Origin: Nemopilema nomurai
Taxonomy: Eukaryota; Cnidaria; Scyphozoa; Rhizostomeae; Rhizostomatidae
DNA: 64,000 nt
Assembly (NCBI GenBank): GCA_003864495.1
Contig: ML133433.1
Coordinates: 86,722 to 150,721, forward strand
Reading direction: 5' to 3'
Under the pieces are notes generated by a model. The model was not told where the DNA came from. It made no database searches and was given only the letters and a program-made list of their open reading frames with translations. The position numbers and the translations under genes are program-made. Shown here in pieces: positions 1-13,180 of this stretch (position 1 is its first letter; the number at the start of each line of letters is the position of its first letter).

Positions 1-362
1 CACCTGCAAAAAAAAGCCATAATGCCATAGTCATAATCAATTAAGTTTACGATGGTGCGACCCTCCGGGCCTGGCCTAGGCACTGTACATGACGCTTGCT
101 AATTTCGATTGATACCTACAGTATTTAGACATCATTTAAACTAAAGATAACGAGTTTTAAACATATATGCGACATTTATGGAATAAACTTACCATGAACT
201 AACTTCTGTTTTTTGTTCGTATCGCTCTCGCAAAATTGCCGGGGTTAGGCCGTCGTGACCTAGGTTATCCTCGTCGCTACTTGATTCCGTGTCTGCCGAA
301 TTGGTATGGCCTGGCAGGAACACAGTAAACAGCAACTGTCCCCTCTTCTTCTTCGGAAACTC
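1..362 (-). CDS. Possible exon of an unidentified gene leaving the left edge
   Basis: On the minus strand an open stretch from about 362 to 193 ends in a good donor (TG then GTAAGT), and an acceptor (poly-T then GCAG) lies at positions 4-14, so a further exon would start at base 3 and run out of the window. The translation has a basic start (PKKKRGQL), an acidic serine-rich middle (ESSSDEDN) and ends LRERYEQKTEVSSW. Joining to the next exon would give a Trp-Cys pair. That resembles the beginning of the P2X7-type cytoplasmic zinc-binding domain common in cnidarian proteins, but too little is visible to decide. The proposed acceptor at 363 is weak, and another frame nearby (LDESDTSLGVSEEEEG) also looks acidic and coding-like, so a small indel could be present. 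Treat as a tentative internal exon. Confidence 0.3.
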
Positions 363-1143
363 CTAAGCTAGTGTCACTTTCGTCCAATATGGTGAGAATT
401 GAAATTCAAAAACTAAACATGCGATCGCCAACTCTGCCAGAAAATTTGTTGTCCTCGAACATGCGCGCTTCGTGTCCATAACTTTACGTCACAGCTCGCT
501 AGTGTCTAGTCCCCCTTCGCCATTTTTTGGTTGAAAAATTATTGTCAGTTTAGCGGTGTTTAAGTTTGTTTTTAATAGTCTTCTTGCTTGAAATAGCTAA
601 TGCGAACTATTTTTCCTACACAATTGTGGGTGGAGAAATCGATTAAACGAATAAAAAAAATGGTTTCATTTCCTCTTTAAAAGACCTGCTAAAAACAAAA
701 TAATTAGATCATTAATTTATTTTCTTGGTAAAGCTGAATTGAGATCAATATTTAATGCGTTGTGACTGGACTCATTGTGAATACTTAACCGTCTTTCAAA
801 CAAGCAAAACCGCTCAACGTCGTATTTTCAATGATTTTAAGATAAAGCTTAATAGCTCTGCCGCTAAAATTAACCAGAAGGATCGAATGTGTACTGATGT
901 CGCGAAATGAAATACACGATGAAACGCTTAAACACTAACAAAAAGAGGAAGCACACGATTAAAGATGAAAGGCTAAATGATGGAAAGTAGATAAAAAGTG
1001 ATGCATTTGAGAGGAAAATGCTTTTTAATTCAATTATAAAAAACCTATTTATTGAGAAAATGAGAGTGAATTAGTATAAAAAATAAATCTTTTTTCTTGA
1101 AAGGACAATTTTCTGGACGCAGCAGATAGCAATGGGCAAGTAC

Positions 1144-4100
1144 CTTGGCTGGAGTTCCAAGAACTGAGCACAATTTGAAGATCATGTCAACTTCACTGCT
1201 TCCAGGAAACAACGGTCGCAGTGTATAGGTTTCAGCCATGATACAGCCGATGGCGAATATGTCGATCGGTGAGCTGTAATTGGTTGATCGAAGAAGGACT
1301 TCCGGGGCACGATACCTGGGGGGTAGAGATCGGTTTTGATGAAAAAAATAGGAGAAAGGTTCAGAAGTAGTAAACAGACACTGTTGTTGCTGTGAGGTTC
1401 TAAAAACCATATTATGGTTACATTTGCCGTAGCATATGCGGTCATTGTCAGCGCTTCAAAGATCTTAATCGTTTGAAAACGGGCGTGTACTAAGAATTTT
1501 AATAACAAATCATTCTTGCGTTGACCGTAGTCGCCTACTTGTGAGAGCTGTAACAGATCAACAATGTACAATGGAAATTACAGGAGACTTTGACGCATCA
1601 GAGAGGACGGTTAAATTCAACGTCATTCAGTTGCATGCTGGGATACCGTTGTTGTTAGACTGTTTTGACGGGAATCATAGCTTTTCCAAGATACAGTCAC
1701 ATCTTACATGGCATCCACAATAGTTTGTTTGCTAAGGATTATCAGCCATCAATATTGGTTTGTGATACATCGATTGACCAGTTGCACTACATCGCCCATA
1801 GCAACCCGAACACAAGAAGCAGCTTGTGACTCTATTCAAAGAAAACTATTCCCTAAAACTGGACGACGAAATGCTTTTATTGCATAAGAATTTTAGCAAA
1901 CTTTGCTCAAAACTCAAAGCTACCCGAGAAAATATTTGCGCACAACTTCGACAGGAAATTCGGTGTGAACAGTTCAAAAAGCACAATATTTGGCGACTGA
2001 ATGTTTTTTATTACTCTTTAAACTTATGACTTGAAACCTACAGCCACTACCCCGATCCAATTCTCAGTAGCGAACTCCCTACAAGCATCCGCAGCTTATT
2101 TAACAAGTTAGCTTTGCATGGTCAGCTAGGACGGTAAAAAAGCATGACATGGGTATCTTAAGTGCGACGCGAATCAGTCTGAGAGTATGAATTACAGCAG
2201 AATTTAAAAAAGTCGGTTGAATGATTGAAATATTCCGCTTAACAGGATCGAAAAAACAGCTGCTGTCTTCATTTGAAGCGGTACAGGAAACATAAGGTAA
2301 TGTTATGTTTTTGAAAGAAAGTGACTATAACTTAGAACAATGTGTCTAAGCCACAATCAAGTTCGATTCAGCGAAAAAGTAATTGGAAGCAACCATAAAG
2401 AACTGATGTAGACACGGGATGGCGTTAGAACAATTAGACATGTGTGCGGAAGAATTCCACACAACAATTACAATAACAGCAAACTCTAAAGAACTCAGCA
2501 ACTGTGTGCATAATTATACATTATTCTGACAAGTTTTACTTTAAAAACACGCTCAAAATAGGTGTCTATCCTTGAATAGAAATCTTACCATTCAAAAGAT
2601 TCAAAATACTGGTTAGACCGTTTTAGCTATCTCTGTTGTTTGAACTCTTTGTGCATGTCTGACACTTACATTCATATTATCAAAAAAGCAACATCAAATA
2701 TAGAATTTTACAAGAGCCTAATAAAAATACACATGTTGCTGGCTAGTTGCTGTTATTTTAAGAACAAACAGTACTGTGAATAGAAAGTTGTCAGTTAAAA
2801 GAGATTGACTGATTAAGTGTACAAGCTTACCATCGTGTAGAGACATAATCTGTATATGGAGGTCTCGACCTTATCTCCCTGGCAAGCCCAAGATCTGCAA
2901 TTTTTACAAGTTCTGGTCCACTGCACAAAACATTTTCAGGTTTCATATCTCGATGGAAAAATCCTGGAAAAGGCATTTATATTATAATATGGTACAGCGA
3001 GATTACTATGCACTCTTTAAGCATGCAGCGAATAATGTATATAGAGATAGCCATTATGTGCAAGTATAATTCTGTAGTTTTGAGCTGGTAGAGAAACTGA
3101 TATTTACCATTTTTGTGCATGAATGCTACTCCTTGTAACATCTGGTATGATATATTTCTCACTACTGATTCTGGGAATAGTCTATCTCTAGGGAAAACAA
3201 AAATTCATAGTCAGACAGTCATTAAACAAAAATGCAAGTGTAGGATTCAAATGGTGCTAATATAAATCTAAATTTTGCACTGAAGAAGAAACACCCGTAA
3301 AGCTATTATTTTTCATTACCTAACATTACATAAGGTATATGGTAAACTATGAAAAGGTTAGTCTAAGATCCTTAAATAACATATGTCTGGCATAACAGTA
3401 TTTCTGGCAAAAAATAAGATAAATACAGCAAAATGCAGAAAGAGGTGTAAGTTTGATTTGGGAGATGTTGAAAAAACTGGAATTCTACAAACCTATTTTT
3501 CATCAGTTGATATAGATTTTCTTTCATATATTCAAAAACAAAGAAAAGTTGATCATTTTCTCTGATGACTTCTTTCAGCTTAACAACATTGGCATGATTC
3601 AGCTTCCTAAGAGACTGAAAAATATAAAAAAACTTGAATTACCCAGTATTCAAAGAGAGCTAGTGCATAAAAATCTAAGCATACAGCTGTATCATGAATT
3701 CATATGAAAATTCAAAAAATGTGCATTGTCAAATATCAGAAATAGTAAATTTGGATCATTTCAGGCAAAAAGGCACCCACCTTAACTTCCCTCAGATTCA
3801 TACACTCTTCCCATGAGTAAAACTTCTTCTTCATTCTGGTGAGAGAGAGAGGGGGTGATTCATTGATCCTATTCTTAAGCACAACTTAAAGCATTTTGAA
3901 GAATGTTCACGCTACATAAATGGAAAACAATTGAATATTCTAAAGATGCTTCTATTTCCATTTGTATGGAAAATATCTCTATTATAAATAAAAACAAAGT
4001 TAGATTGGATGAAACCAGAAAAAACAATACAGATTTTATCATGTTTAGGGATCAAATGCATTCTAATGGAATTCTTAATGCCAAAGTGATAAGGCTTTAA

Positions 4101-5330
4101 AATCAGTTTTGTTTTATAAACAGTTTCCTATTGTTAAGAAAAATAATTGGCTAAAAATTCAATTCTAAGGTAGTTGAACATTTTTTGCAGAAAGTCTTGC
4201 ACCTACAGAAAATGTGATACCCCAACTCTATTTGAGGCCTCTAAATTCATAACAGGTTTCCTCACATTTAAAAAATGTAAGGAAAAGGTCACACATCTGC
4301 AATAGAGACAGTTGTGTTATGCTTCATTACTTAAATATTGGTGTTTAACATCCACTATCAATCAAAGGTCAGTGAATGAAAAGACAGTGTCTGCTTATAC
4401 TGACAAACTAAGGTGGTCTGATGAAAATAACCAGGATTAAGAATAACAAGATTTTCTCTTAGCTTTGTGTTCCAATTCTAACTAGAAGTAATATTGAAAA
4501 TTGTTTGTGGATGAAGCTTCAGTGAAGGGAAGGATTAAGGTAGAGATCAAACCATGACATCACCCAGAGCTATTGAACAAGAGATATCTTGCACTTTTAA
4601 TCACAAGCGCCCTGTTAAAATGAGACAAGGCTGCCGGAGAATTAAAGGCTTATAATCTTTGGAAAGGGCCAATAAGATATCAGAAGAACCAAGGTCACTG
4701 TTGAATAGTTATCAGCCAGCTTTGGGTGAAAACAAAAGATGCATAACTGAAGGTGGATAGTGAGCTGTGAATACAAGTCAAGGAACAAGGATAACATTTC
4801 TGCACCCTCATTAAGTTATAAAATAAACAAATGTGCCTGATCAAGCAATTGGATTCATCTCAAAACTTTCATGTAACTGTGGGAAACTGAATCTAACCTG
4901 TTGTAAACACCTTTGAGCTAAGTTAAGCAAATAAACACATGGTCTAATAAGCAGAAAATTATTACAACTCTGCTATTAAATATTATTGCAGATTCATCAG
5001 GAGGAAATTAATATGATTTTCTCTAATATTTAGACTTGCATGCAAGAGCCTATCAGGCCAAAGACCCCTAATTGATGCCATTTTACATAGCAACAGTGAT
5101 CCAACATGTAAACCTTAAATGCTGAATAGAACAAGGGTAAGAAATTAATTATCAGAACAGCATCCTGACGCACAAATGATAGATAAATATTTTTATCGTG
5201 TTTAAGTTCACTACTGGACATATACTAACTTTTTTATCGCAACTGTCTCTCCAGTATCCGTTGCCTTGGCCAGTGCCACTGATCCATATGTTCCGTCCCC
5301 AAGCTGCTTCATCATACGGTAACGATGCAT
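1144..5330 (-). CDS. MAK/CILK1: MAK/CILK1-type (RCK family) ciliary kinase, N-terminal 221 residues
   Basis: Serine/threonine kinase of the RCK family (MAK, CILK1; DYF-5 in worms), which acts in cilia to control length and intraflagellar transport. Six coding exons on the minus strand join in frame: 5230-5330, 3781-3835, 3493-3614, 3108-3187, 2831-2963, 1144-1315 (663 nt). The start codon at 5330 gives [18 protein letters not shown], matching the family start. Visible motifs are the glycine loop GDGTYG (residues 11-16), VAIKK (catalytic Lys33), [14 protein letters not shown] (the RCK insert), HRD (123-125), DLG (143-145) where relatives have DFG, the activation motif TDY (157-159, same numbers as human CILK1), WYRAPE, and [10 protein letters not shown]. 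The last exon ends at VLGTPAK with a normal donor (GTACTT). The C-lobe remainder (expected DWPEGY...) and the long C-terminal tail were not found in bases 1-1143, so they lie left of the window or are missing. Confidence 0.9.
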
Positions 5331-7633
5331 TTTGACCTACAGTTCTTTTGAAGATAACTCCTCAAATATATTTCAAAGTAAACTCTAGTATCGGCGGCGA
5401 AATTTATTATGAACTTTGGAACTCCAATGGTAACCTAATATAAGTCTTTGGAAGTACACAAGAGTTGAATAATTTCGGCGGCAGTGTTCCGGTATTTAAC
5501 GTTGGCAAGTAAGGCTTCTCTTTGAAAATAAAGCAATTGAAATGAGACGAAATTCGGTCATCTAGTTCAGCCTAGAAACCGGTAACTCGAAGAATTCAAC
5601 TGCATTCCTTCTCGTCAACAATCAATATATTAGTATAAACTGACTTAACTTCCATCAAATAGAAGGCAAACTAGTTTGCAAAGTTGAAACGAAACGCCTT
5701 GGAGTATAATCAATGTTTAGGCTCTCCGCCATCTTTGTAATGTCAAATTGCCGGATATTGTGGGCGAACCATCCTTCGCTGGCTTCTTCATTATTCAGAA
5801 CATCGGTCCGAGTCTGTAATCTTTTGAAGGAAAGTTAAACTCTTTCGACTCTTTTCGCTCAACCTTCACAAAACCACAGCGCCGAGAGTGATTCCTGTTT
5901 CGTAACAACTCCTCCAATTTCAATCCGCTGTGCCCAAGCAAACAGTAGGCCTAATCTCTGAAATCAATCACAAAAGTTTCATCTGCCCCTTGTTTTCAAA
6001 ACAAGCAGCGAATATATCGAACACTTAGGAAATCTTGACAAGCAAATCCTTGTATCTCCCTTTACAGCAGCAATGACGTGAATTTGTTAGGATTGAAGGA
6101 ATTAATTATTCAACACCATTGCCACTTAGCAAAACTGTTTTCAAATAAAGGACCGTTCACTTGACAACGAGACAACAAGAAAAGAAACCGCGGCTGGTTG
6201 ATTGAGTGATTAGTGATTAATCATCTTTTAACTGATTCAAGTCAGTGCTTGGAGGCCAACTTCGCCCTAATACTTTGATATGCAGAAAATGATGTTTTTC
6301 AAAAGAACCACTTGTAAATTTTGATGAAAATCTTTGATGCTAATCTTGCTATTGGCGCAGACACCCGAGAAGAGATCACTCTAGTTTTTTTGGCATTTCG
6401 GTGTCATAAACATCGCTTTCTGTTGTTCGGGTAACGACACTCAAGCGAATGAATAGTTTAGTTTTGAAAGAAATGACGTTGGCATACTTGGTTGGTGCCA
6501 GAGTACTTCAAGTTTATCCTTATGGCCAGAATTAATTTTTACAGGTAGAATTATCCAAGCATTTAGGCTACGGTGCATAAAATTTTGATGATTCGTCAGT
6601 TGAATAGCTCAAATGAAAGTCCCATTTCCTTGGAAAACAACGTATTTTCTTTCTGAGCCTCGTTTTGATTTTTGTTGCCTACGTTGCCAACGGCGACGAC
6701 TGAAGTGATAACCTTTGCTGCGGGGCGATGCGATGAGCTGGAGTGTTTCTTTTGTTTCCCTTCAGTAAATCAAAGAGCCAAAGAGCCCGACGACCTTAAT
6801 AAGCTCCATCGATTTAAAAGCAAGATCAACTTAGGCCACATTATCTTCACAACATCAGTGTAGATTGATTATTCATTAACCTTTCCGTTTATTCTTGCTC
6901 TGTACGCTGTTGGAAATCCAAAGGATCAACAGCATCCAGCTGATAGTATTACATATCATGCATGAACGAGAAAATATACCAGTCAAAAGATAAAACGAGA
7001 AAAACAATGCCACGTCTTTCGACTAGTAGATCAATTATTATCCGTTATCAATCCTCAAGGTATCTTTCCTGTCTTAACGAAATGTCCGTCAACTTTAATC
7101 GAAATTCTACGACCTTGACATTAGAGACCACCGAACAAATGTTTCAAACGGCACATATCAACTTAGATGTATTCGAAGAAGTTTCAATATTACAGTTTTA
7201 ATGCAAAACCATTTTAGACATGCGTATGAAATGCATACTCAATAACAGGACTGTAAATAACGACCTTTAAATATTGGTTATCAATCGCTAGAAATAAATC
7301 GTTTGCTTTTCCAAGAACAAAGAGTGACGTAGCAATAATGACGTCATCTTCTTCCGAAATATGTCCATTATTAAAGGTATTGCTTTTAATATGCACCAGA
7401 AAAATCTACACAAATAAAGGCTTTTGGTATTTATAGACTACAGCGATCAAAGTGCAATTTACTTGAGCATAAGCAAAATAACGATGCATCACAACAATCG
7501 CTTTTGACGTCATACCCATACACAATGGTCTCAATACACATAAGTATCACCAGTTTTCACGTTTTTGTCAATCACTCTCGGGAACTTCTCGCATTTCTTG
7601 ACACTCGCCGATCAATAACCTATTTCAGGTAGA
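5331..7633. other. Intergenic region upstream of MAK/CILK1
   Basis: About 2.3 kb between the MAK/CILK1 start codon and the stop of the next minus-strand gene. It should hold the kinase 5'UTR and promoter. The right part (7200-7633) would be 3'UTR of membrane-protein gene A. Short open frames on both strands show no recognisable domain. I see no RNA gene or clear repeat here. Confidence 0.5.
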
Positions 7634-10600
7634 TCAGATGGATGTTTCTAGGGACATAAGGTTTTGTGATTCAGCGTTGCGTTGGTGTTTCCTCGCCGAC
7701 TTGCATGGTTGGTGTTTGTAGCAGCAGCGAATTATGATGCCGATGAATGCAAGGCCAATTGATATGGAAACACCAAGCATTACCTTGTGGTGCAAAGGCA
7801 GTGTGTCTGTCCAGGAACCTGTTAGAAAATATGCCCAGTGTCAGAATCGTGAACTTATGCACCATGGTGTAGGGTACGTGGAGCACGCGGTCAGTGGCGG
7901 TGCCAGCCACCAGTGAGGGGGGGGGGGGGGTATGAACGGGTGGATGCTTGGGGTGGAGCCGCCAAATGTTTTGAATCACGCCCTTTATTATCGACTTGGT
8001 TAGCAATCGACTTGGTTAGCAAGATTATGGTAAACAGGAAACAGAAATGTCTAGCAAATATCAAAGAGTACTGTCATATTGGTCAATTAGAAATAGAAGT
8101 AATCTGAGAAGTTGGAAATTCTACGTCCCACGTTAGCAGTACACATTCTACGCGTTTGGAAAATTGTATTTGTTTCGTCCATGGTCGAATCCATCTGTGG
8201 GCATCTGAAGGCGAGCCTTCATTAACAAGTACAAATGTACCACCTGCAGGGATGTTGATGATTATGAACACACATTCAAGTCGGAGAAGTGAAATTAATT
8301 GTGATTCAGCCACCCTGTCGCGTGCTTCGTTTTAGCGACCTGCTCTGAAATTTCGTTAGTGACCAAAATAATATTGATCTAGTTTCCAAAGGAAGAACAA
8401 AAGCAAGTGTCTCGCCTCTAAGAATCTCTAGCAAAATGGAAAAAAATTGAAAGAATTGATTCTCGTCAAATCTGCTAAAATTTAGCATTACATTGTGACA
8501 GCCACTCTGAAGCTAAAAAAAGAAAGGGCATTGTTGACAAAGTTGGCAAAGGAGCATGAGAGAACGCTGGTACCCAGGGTAGAGAGAACGGTGTCCCGTT
8601 TGGTATTTTGCAGTCCACCACAGCTTCATTTGAAAGCAACCCGCCATCTCTATGCGGACGTTAAGTTATCTGCCTTTGAGCAGCCTTCTTGCTTGTCAAA
8701 ACACATAAATTATCTTTCTTCAATGGCAATTTCTTTCTAAACATCAAATGAACACACCAAACATCATTGCTTTCAAATGAACTTGATAGTCTAAAAGATG
8801 AGAAACTTACAATCTGACTTGTCATGAGCTGGGAAAACAGCGACAAGGAATTCTTCACTTCCAGTTACCACCTGTTTAATTCAAAAATAGTATTAGATTG
8901 AAGGCTTGTCTTGCGTGTTCGCTTCTAAAATTTTCGTGGCTGGACAACATCAGGATCCGTGACATCACGACAACGTCACCAACATGACGTCATCTGATGC
9001 AGTTGCGGCAATTCTATAACTTATATCAAATATAGAGATAGTATAACATTTATAAACAAATTGATGTCTCAAATTGCAGATAAGAAGGTGAAAATCACAA
9101 CTGGGAAAATTCATTCACAATAGCTAGAAATAGCTGGACCAGTTTTGCATACTTGGAGTATTTTATCGTCCGACACTCCTCAGACTGCCTAAAATATGCT
9201 GCCTACCGTTACTTGAACATGCGTCTTGTAATTGTACTTAGGGTTAGCCTCGAATGTTGAAATTCCCGTTGAGAGCGAGGCTGGTTTCCCATCAAATTTT
9301 CTTGTCCTGTAACAGAAATCACAAATCCGCATGTTATAGTGATACACGCAAATCATTGATAATCAGTTTACAACAAGAAACAATGATCAAGCAACCAAGC
9401 ATTGTTGCTGGGAAACAAGGTAAAATAAAGGGAATTGGAGCTGCTTGTGAAAGATGTAGGCGTGTTGTAGTAGCTTGAAATGAACGTATCGTGAATTTCT
9501 AACATTATGGCTATTATAGATAATAAAAAAATACATGAAAACAAGCAAAGCGGGTGCCTGGCAACCAAAGCTGAAAGATTAGCATCGTTGTTGCTGATTT
9601 ACATTCTTTGGTTAGACAAAAGTGAAGGCAAAGTAAACAGCTCTTGTGAATAGCATTCAGGATAGCCGCCATATTGTTTGCAGATAGAAAGTAAGAAATG
9701 AAACGCAAGACATACAGCAGTCCTGACACAGCCGGGGTGAACTCCATGTTTACTTCGTCAATGCCGTAGAAGTTCCTGACAAACACATGAAACGTGGGGG
9801 TTTTGCGACAGTGTTCGAATGTGATTTTGAAATACGCTTCTGGCGCCCAGTTTGGTTGGTGGACTCGGCACGAGTATTTGTCCGCTGTTGCTTGGTAACT
9901 CGGCGACGGAAAGCAGTCACCCTCAGCTGAAGTAGAATTGTGAAACTTGTTTAAGATGAAGGGAAAACTGAATCACTAGCTGTTTTAGTTTATGTCAGTA
10001 GGGCAACATTGTTAGTGTCAGAGAATATCTTTCCATGTTACGTCATTTTTGCTGTATGGAGTAAAATAAAAACTTCATTTATGAATGCAAAGAAGCTGCT
10101 TTTGAGAAAAAGAAAAAAATCCCTCAGCTGGTTTGCGATGTCAAATTTTATTGCAGGAAGCAATCAATATTCGGGGTAGTTACGAAAATCATTTCAATTG
10201 CAGTTTATTGGATCTTTTGTTAACGAACTCATTTAGATAAGAAATGTCAACCAAATGAATATCTGAATGTAACCGTTTGATTTTGAGTATTTCATAAACG
10301 ATGATCAATTCGTTGCAAATCATCTTGTAAGTCGTGTTCCTTTAGATATTCCTATCAAACCTTCCTTCCAAGAGCTCAGACATTTCCAATAGGCTCTTTA
10401 TATTGTGCAATGAATTGCCAATATAAAGTTGCATAGATAAATCATTTTCAGGCCGTTTTAGATCAAATGCTGATTCAGACATCCGGGACCTTCTTGCGGT
10501 GAAATACATAACAAAACATTTATTGCAAAGGATTCGAATGAACCTAGAGAAAGAGGTCTGCTCAGAACTATTTCAAAGCTTGAACAATGCAGAGAGACTG

Positions 10601-11848
10601 TTTCTTTTCAAAAATAGATGATTGGTTTCCAAGAGCATGCTTATTAGCATAGAACGGCAAATACAAAGTTTAAAGAGTAGGTTGCCAGGATATTTATGGG
10701 AGACTGTTTACTTGATATACCTTGGTTAATGTCTTGTAAACGAATAAGGAGAATTTATGTGTGGGAGTATCAAATAGTGTCTTTTGTTTGGAAACGTTTC
10801 CTTTAATGGGGAAGTAACTAGATTGTTTGCAATTTCTTCATAAAAAACGTTGCCTTCCTCAAACAGTGAGGAAAAGTCTTTTCAACACTGGCTAGGTAAT
10901 ATAAGACTCCTTTGCGTTTTTCTATAAAAGAAACCTAGCTCAAGCTTTACCAGTAAACGTTTCTTAATATCAGAGCCTTTTTAGACAAATTTTGCCAGTA
11001 AACGTTTATTAAAATTTTACTAAATTGGATTCGCAGTCACTGAATCGGCGGAGGCAGCCAAATAATAAAAGATGTTATGCCGTTCTTGCATGGTACCAGA
11101 GTCCAGCAAGGTTATGTAGTTAGCACAATCATGTAAAACATAGTGGCTATCTTCCGTATTCCAACAAGAATAAGCAATTAAACAATTTATTAGTGATTTC
11201 TTATTCACCAGTGGAAGTTTCTTAATTTTTTCGGCCTTTTACCAGTGAATTTCTTATACAGCGGTTTCTTATAAAAAAGTGGGTAATTCTAAGCACTTTA
11301 AGAGGGAAAATATTTCCGGACAGGCATCTAAACAAAGGTAAAAACCTTCCATGGGAGATATGAAGTTTGGACGTAGAAAGGGTGGTGTACGAGGCACCAT
11401 GACAGTGACCCCAAATCCTAACGGCCACACCCAAAACGGCAGCAGAACGCATTCAATCAGAAAATAATAATTAAAATAGATTGCCTAACCTGGAGAAAAC
11501 ATTCCTTTCAGCCTAAACCATCTAATAAAATATAGAGCGATTGCTGCCTTGTCCGAGAAAAAAATTGCACCATAATTTGCATCCAAAGATTTGTGTCTGA
11601 TAAAAAATTTCAAGATATCTAAAATATATTCTTGGTCAAGATACCTAAAAGTGATTGCCCCTTCCCAAATCAAACTTTCCGCAACTTGTGCATGAGCAGC
11701 CATAGACCCCCTGCCCCCCTTCACTCCTGGCTTGTGTTAACTATGAAGTCAAGTAGTAGTGTTTCTTACCAGAAGAAGCGTAAATGAGAACCAGCAGGAT
11801 CACAAGAAACCTCTTGATCTTTGAAACCCTCTTGACCAAAAGTGACAT
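7634..11848 (-). CDS. Small type I membrane protein A, unrecognised family (paralogue of B)
   Basis: Five exons join in frame: 11770-11848, 9716-9926, 9207-9306, 8811-8871, 7634-7818 (636 nt, 211 residues). Exon 1 starts MSLLVKRVSKIKRFLVILL, a basic-plus-hydrophobic signal peptide ending near YASSAEG. The ectodomain has four cysteines (GDCFPS, KYSCRVHQPNWAPEA, FEHC, SDC) and the conserved stretch FVRNFYGIDEVN. Exon 5 encodes one membrane helix (VMLGVSISIGLAFIGIII) followed by RCC and a short basic tail ending LETSI. Gene B, 1.3 kb further along the same strand, has the same five-exon plan, the same splice phases (1,2,0,1), an equal-length third exon (100 nt) and the same four cysteines, so the models support each other. 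I do not recognise the family. A cell-surface or endolysosomal membrane protein is the most that can be inferred. A decayed hammerhead ribozyme lies 17 bp beyond the exon 3 donor. Confidence 0.78.
7987..8022. repeat. Short direct duplication in gene A intron 4
   Basis: The string atcgacttggttagca occurs twice in tandem. It lies close to a G homopolymer (about 7917-7930). Probably replication slippage. Confidence 0.6.
9148..9190 (-). ncRNA. Decayed solo hammerhead ribozyme of the Penelope-like element
   Basis: Read on the minus strand, this stretch keeps CTGAGGAGTGTCGGAC, the core and stem II of the hammerheads in the Penelope-like element at 15.7-19.8 kb, and ends AGTATGC like their stem I 3' strand. 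The second core box reads GAT instead of GAA, and the 5' strand of stem I no longer pairs with the 3' strand, so it should be catalytically dead. No reverse transcriptase remains next to it. It sits in intron 3 of gene A, just past the exon 3 donor. Confidence 0.6.
10913..11283. repeat. Possible diverged MITE related to the pair at 23.1 and 25.1 kb
   Basis: The left edge (gcgtttttctataaaagaaacc) and the right edge (ggtttcttataaaaaagtg) are imperfect inverted repeats, and resemble the ends of the TA-flanked MITEs at 23137-23526 and 25132-25532. The length (about 370 bp) is similar. Internally, ccagtaaacgttt is repeated. No clean target-site duplication is visible, so this is tentative. It lies in intron 1 of gene A. 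Confidence 0.35.
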
Positions 11849-13180
11849 CGTTGAAGCCTATACCATCACAGCTGCACGGAGATGGCTGATCCTTTCACAA
11901 GGACGGCTGAATTCAGGCCAATGCGCGGTAAAAATCCAGAGGACCATTAAGCGAACATTCTAGATCATTGTCAGGTTGGGGCAAATATTTACCCCCATGT
12001 TACAAAATCACTCTTTGATAACACCAGCAATGTTTTAGTATTTTGTTGAGGCAAATAGGGCTTACAATGTGTCAGGGAAAGTGAGATGTCTTTGTATTAC
12101 TGCAAGGTCTCATTTTGCGTTTGGCAGTGATACATGTCCGAAACAATCGTTTGGGAGCATCGGGCAGCAAATTAGGTCGATTGCGACCGATCAATGGAGA
12201 AACCACTTGATCATTCTTAATCATGAATTTTGATCGCCTTTTTTGATTCGCAGTGTAGTCGTCTGAGTTTCGATTAGTGCCTTGGATACCGATCTTTAAC
12301 ATTGTGACACTGCAAAGCATTTACGCTACAATTTTTCAGCTTCTTTCTACCCAAATTATGTTTCTTTCAAACTACTGCAAGCATTTAATCTCACATATTG
12401 ATTATGTACATAGTTATGGATTAGAACGTCCACTAGGAAGAATTGTGCTACCAGAGGGATTGTCCAAAGCAAAAGCAAAAAGCATACGTGTTCGTATATT
12501 TAGGCTGTCATTCATAGATGAAAAAGGGGTTTGCAAATGAAATGAGCACTGTCAATTGAGACACATTTGCTTCGAACATTTGGGTGCTCTTTTTTACACT
12601 GTTAAGACCCCTGAGATAAAAATATTGCTTTACACACATATCGTATTAGACATGTTATTGAATGAACTGATAGATAACATGAAATGGATTCAATACAAGC
12701 ATATTTCATTTAACGCTTAAAGGGTCGGACAAGTACACTTAAACCAAAGTGTCAGAAGAAGTGTTCTTCGAGAGTTCCTTGCAAAATAGCGTATATTGTA
12801 AATGCTAGTTGCACTCCTCCGTCATGACTTACGCCTTATTCAAAGGATTTTTAGTGTTGTTGGGGCCTAACAGAGGCTCATACAAACTTGTTGTTGTGGC
12901 TGCTGTATCTACCTATCGCCATATGTAGCAATCTATTTGATAATGCCGTGATAAATAAACAATAAACTCAAATTATGTCTCCGATCATTCTTCAATTACT
13001 CAAAAAATCATAAACGAAGCAACTAAAAGACGTGGCTTTTATAAAAAATTCAAAGATAAAAAGAAATTTACAGAAAGAGCCTCCAGCTCTTATGAGCGTC
13101 CACAATACAATGAGAACACAGATCCATTATCCAGTACAGAAGCTGTACAACGGGTCGTACTTAGCTAGGCCCCTACACAA
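11849..13180. other. Intergenic region between membrane-protein genes A and B
   Basis: Should contain the gene A promoter and the gene B 3'UTR. The short open frames here do not resemble either paralogue or any family I know. No repeat or RNA gene was seen. Confidence 0.5.
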
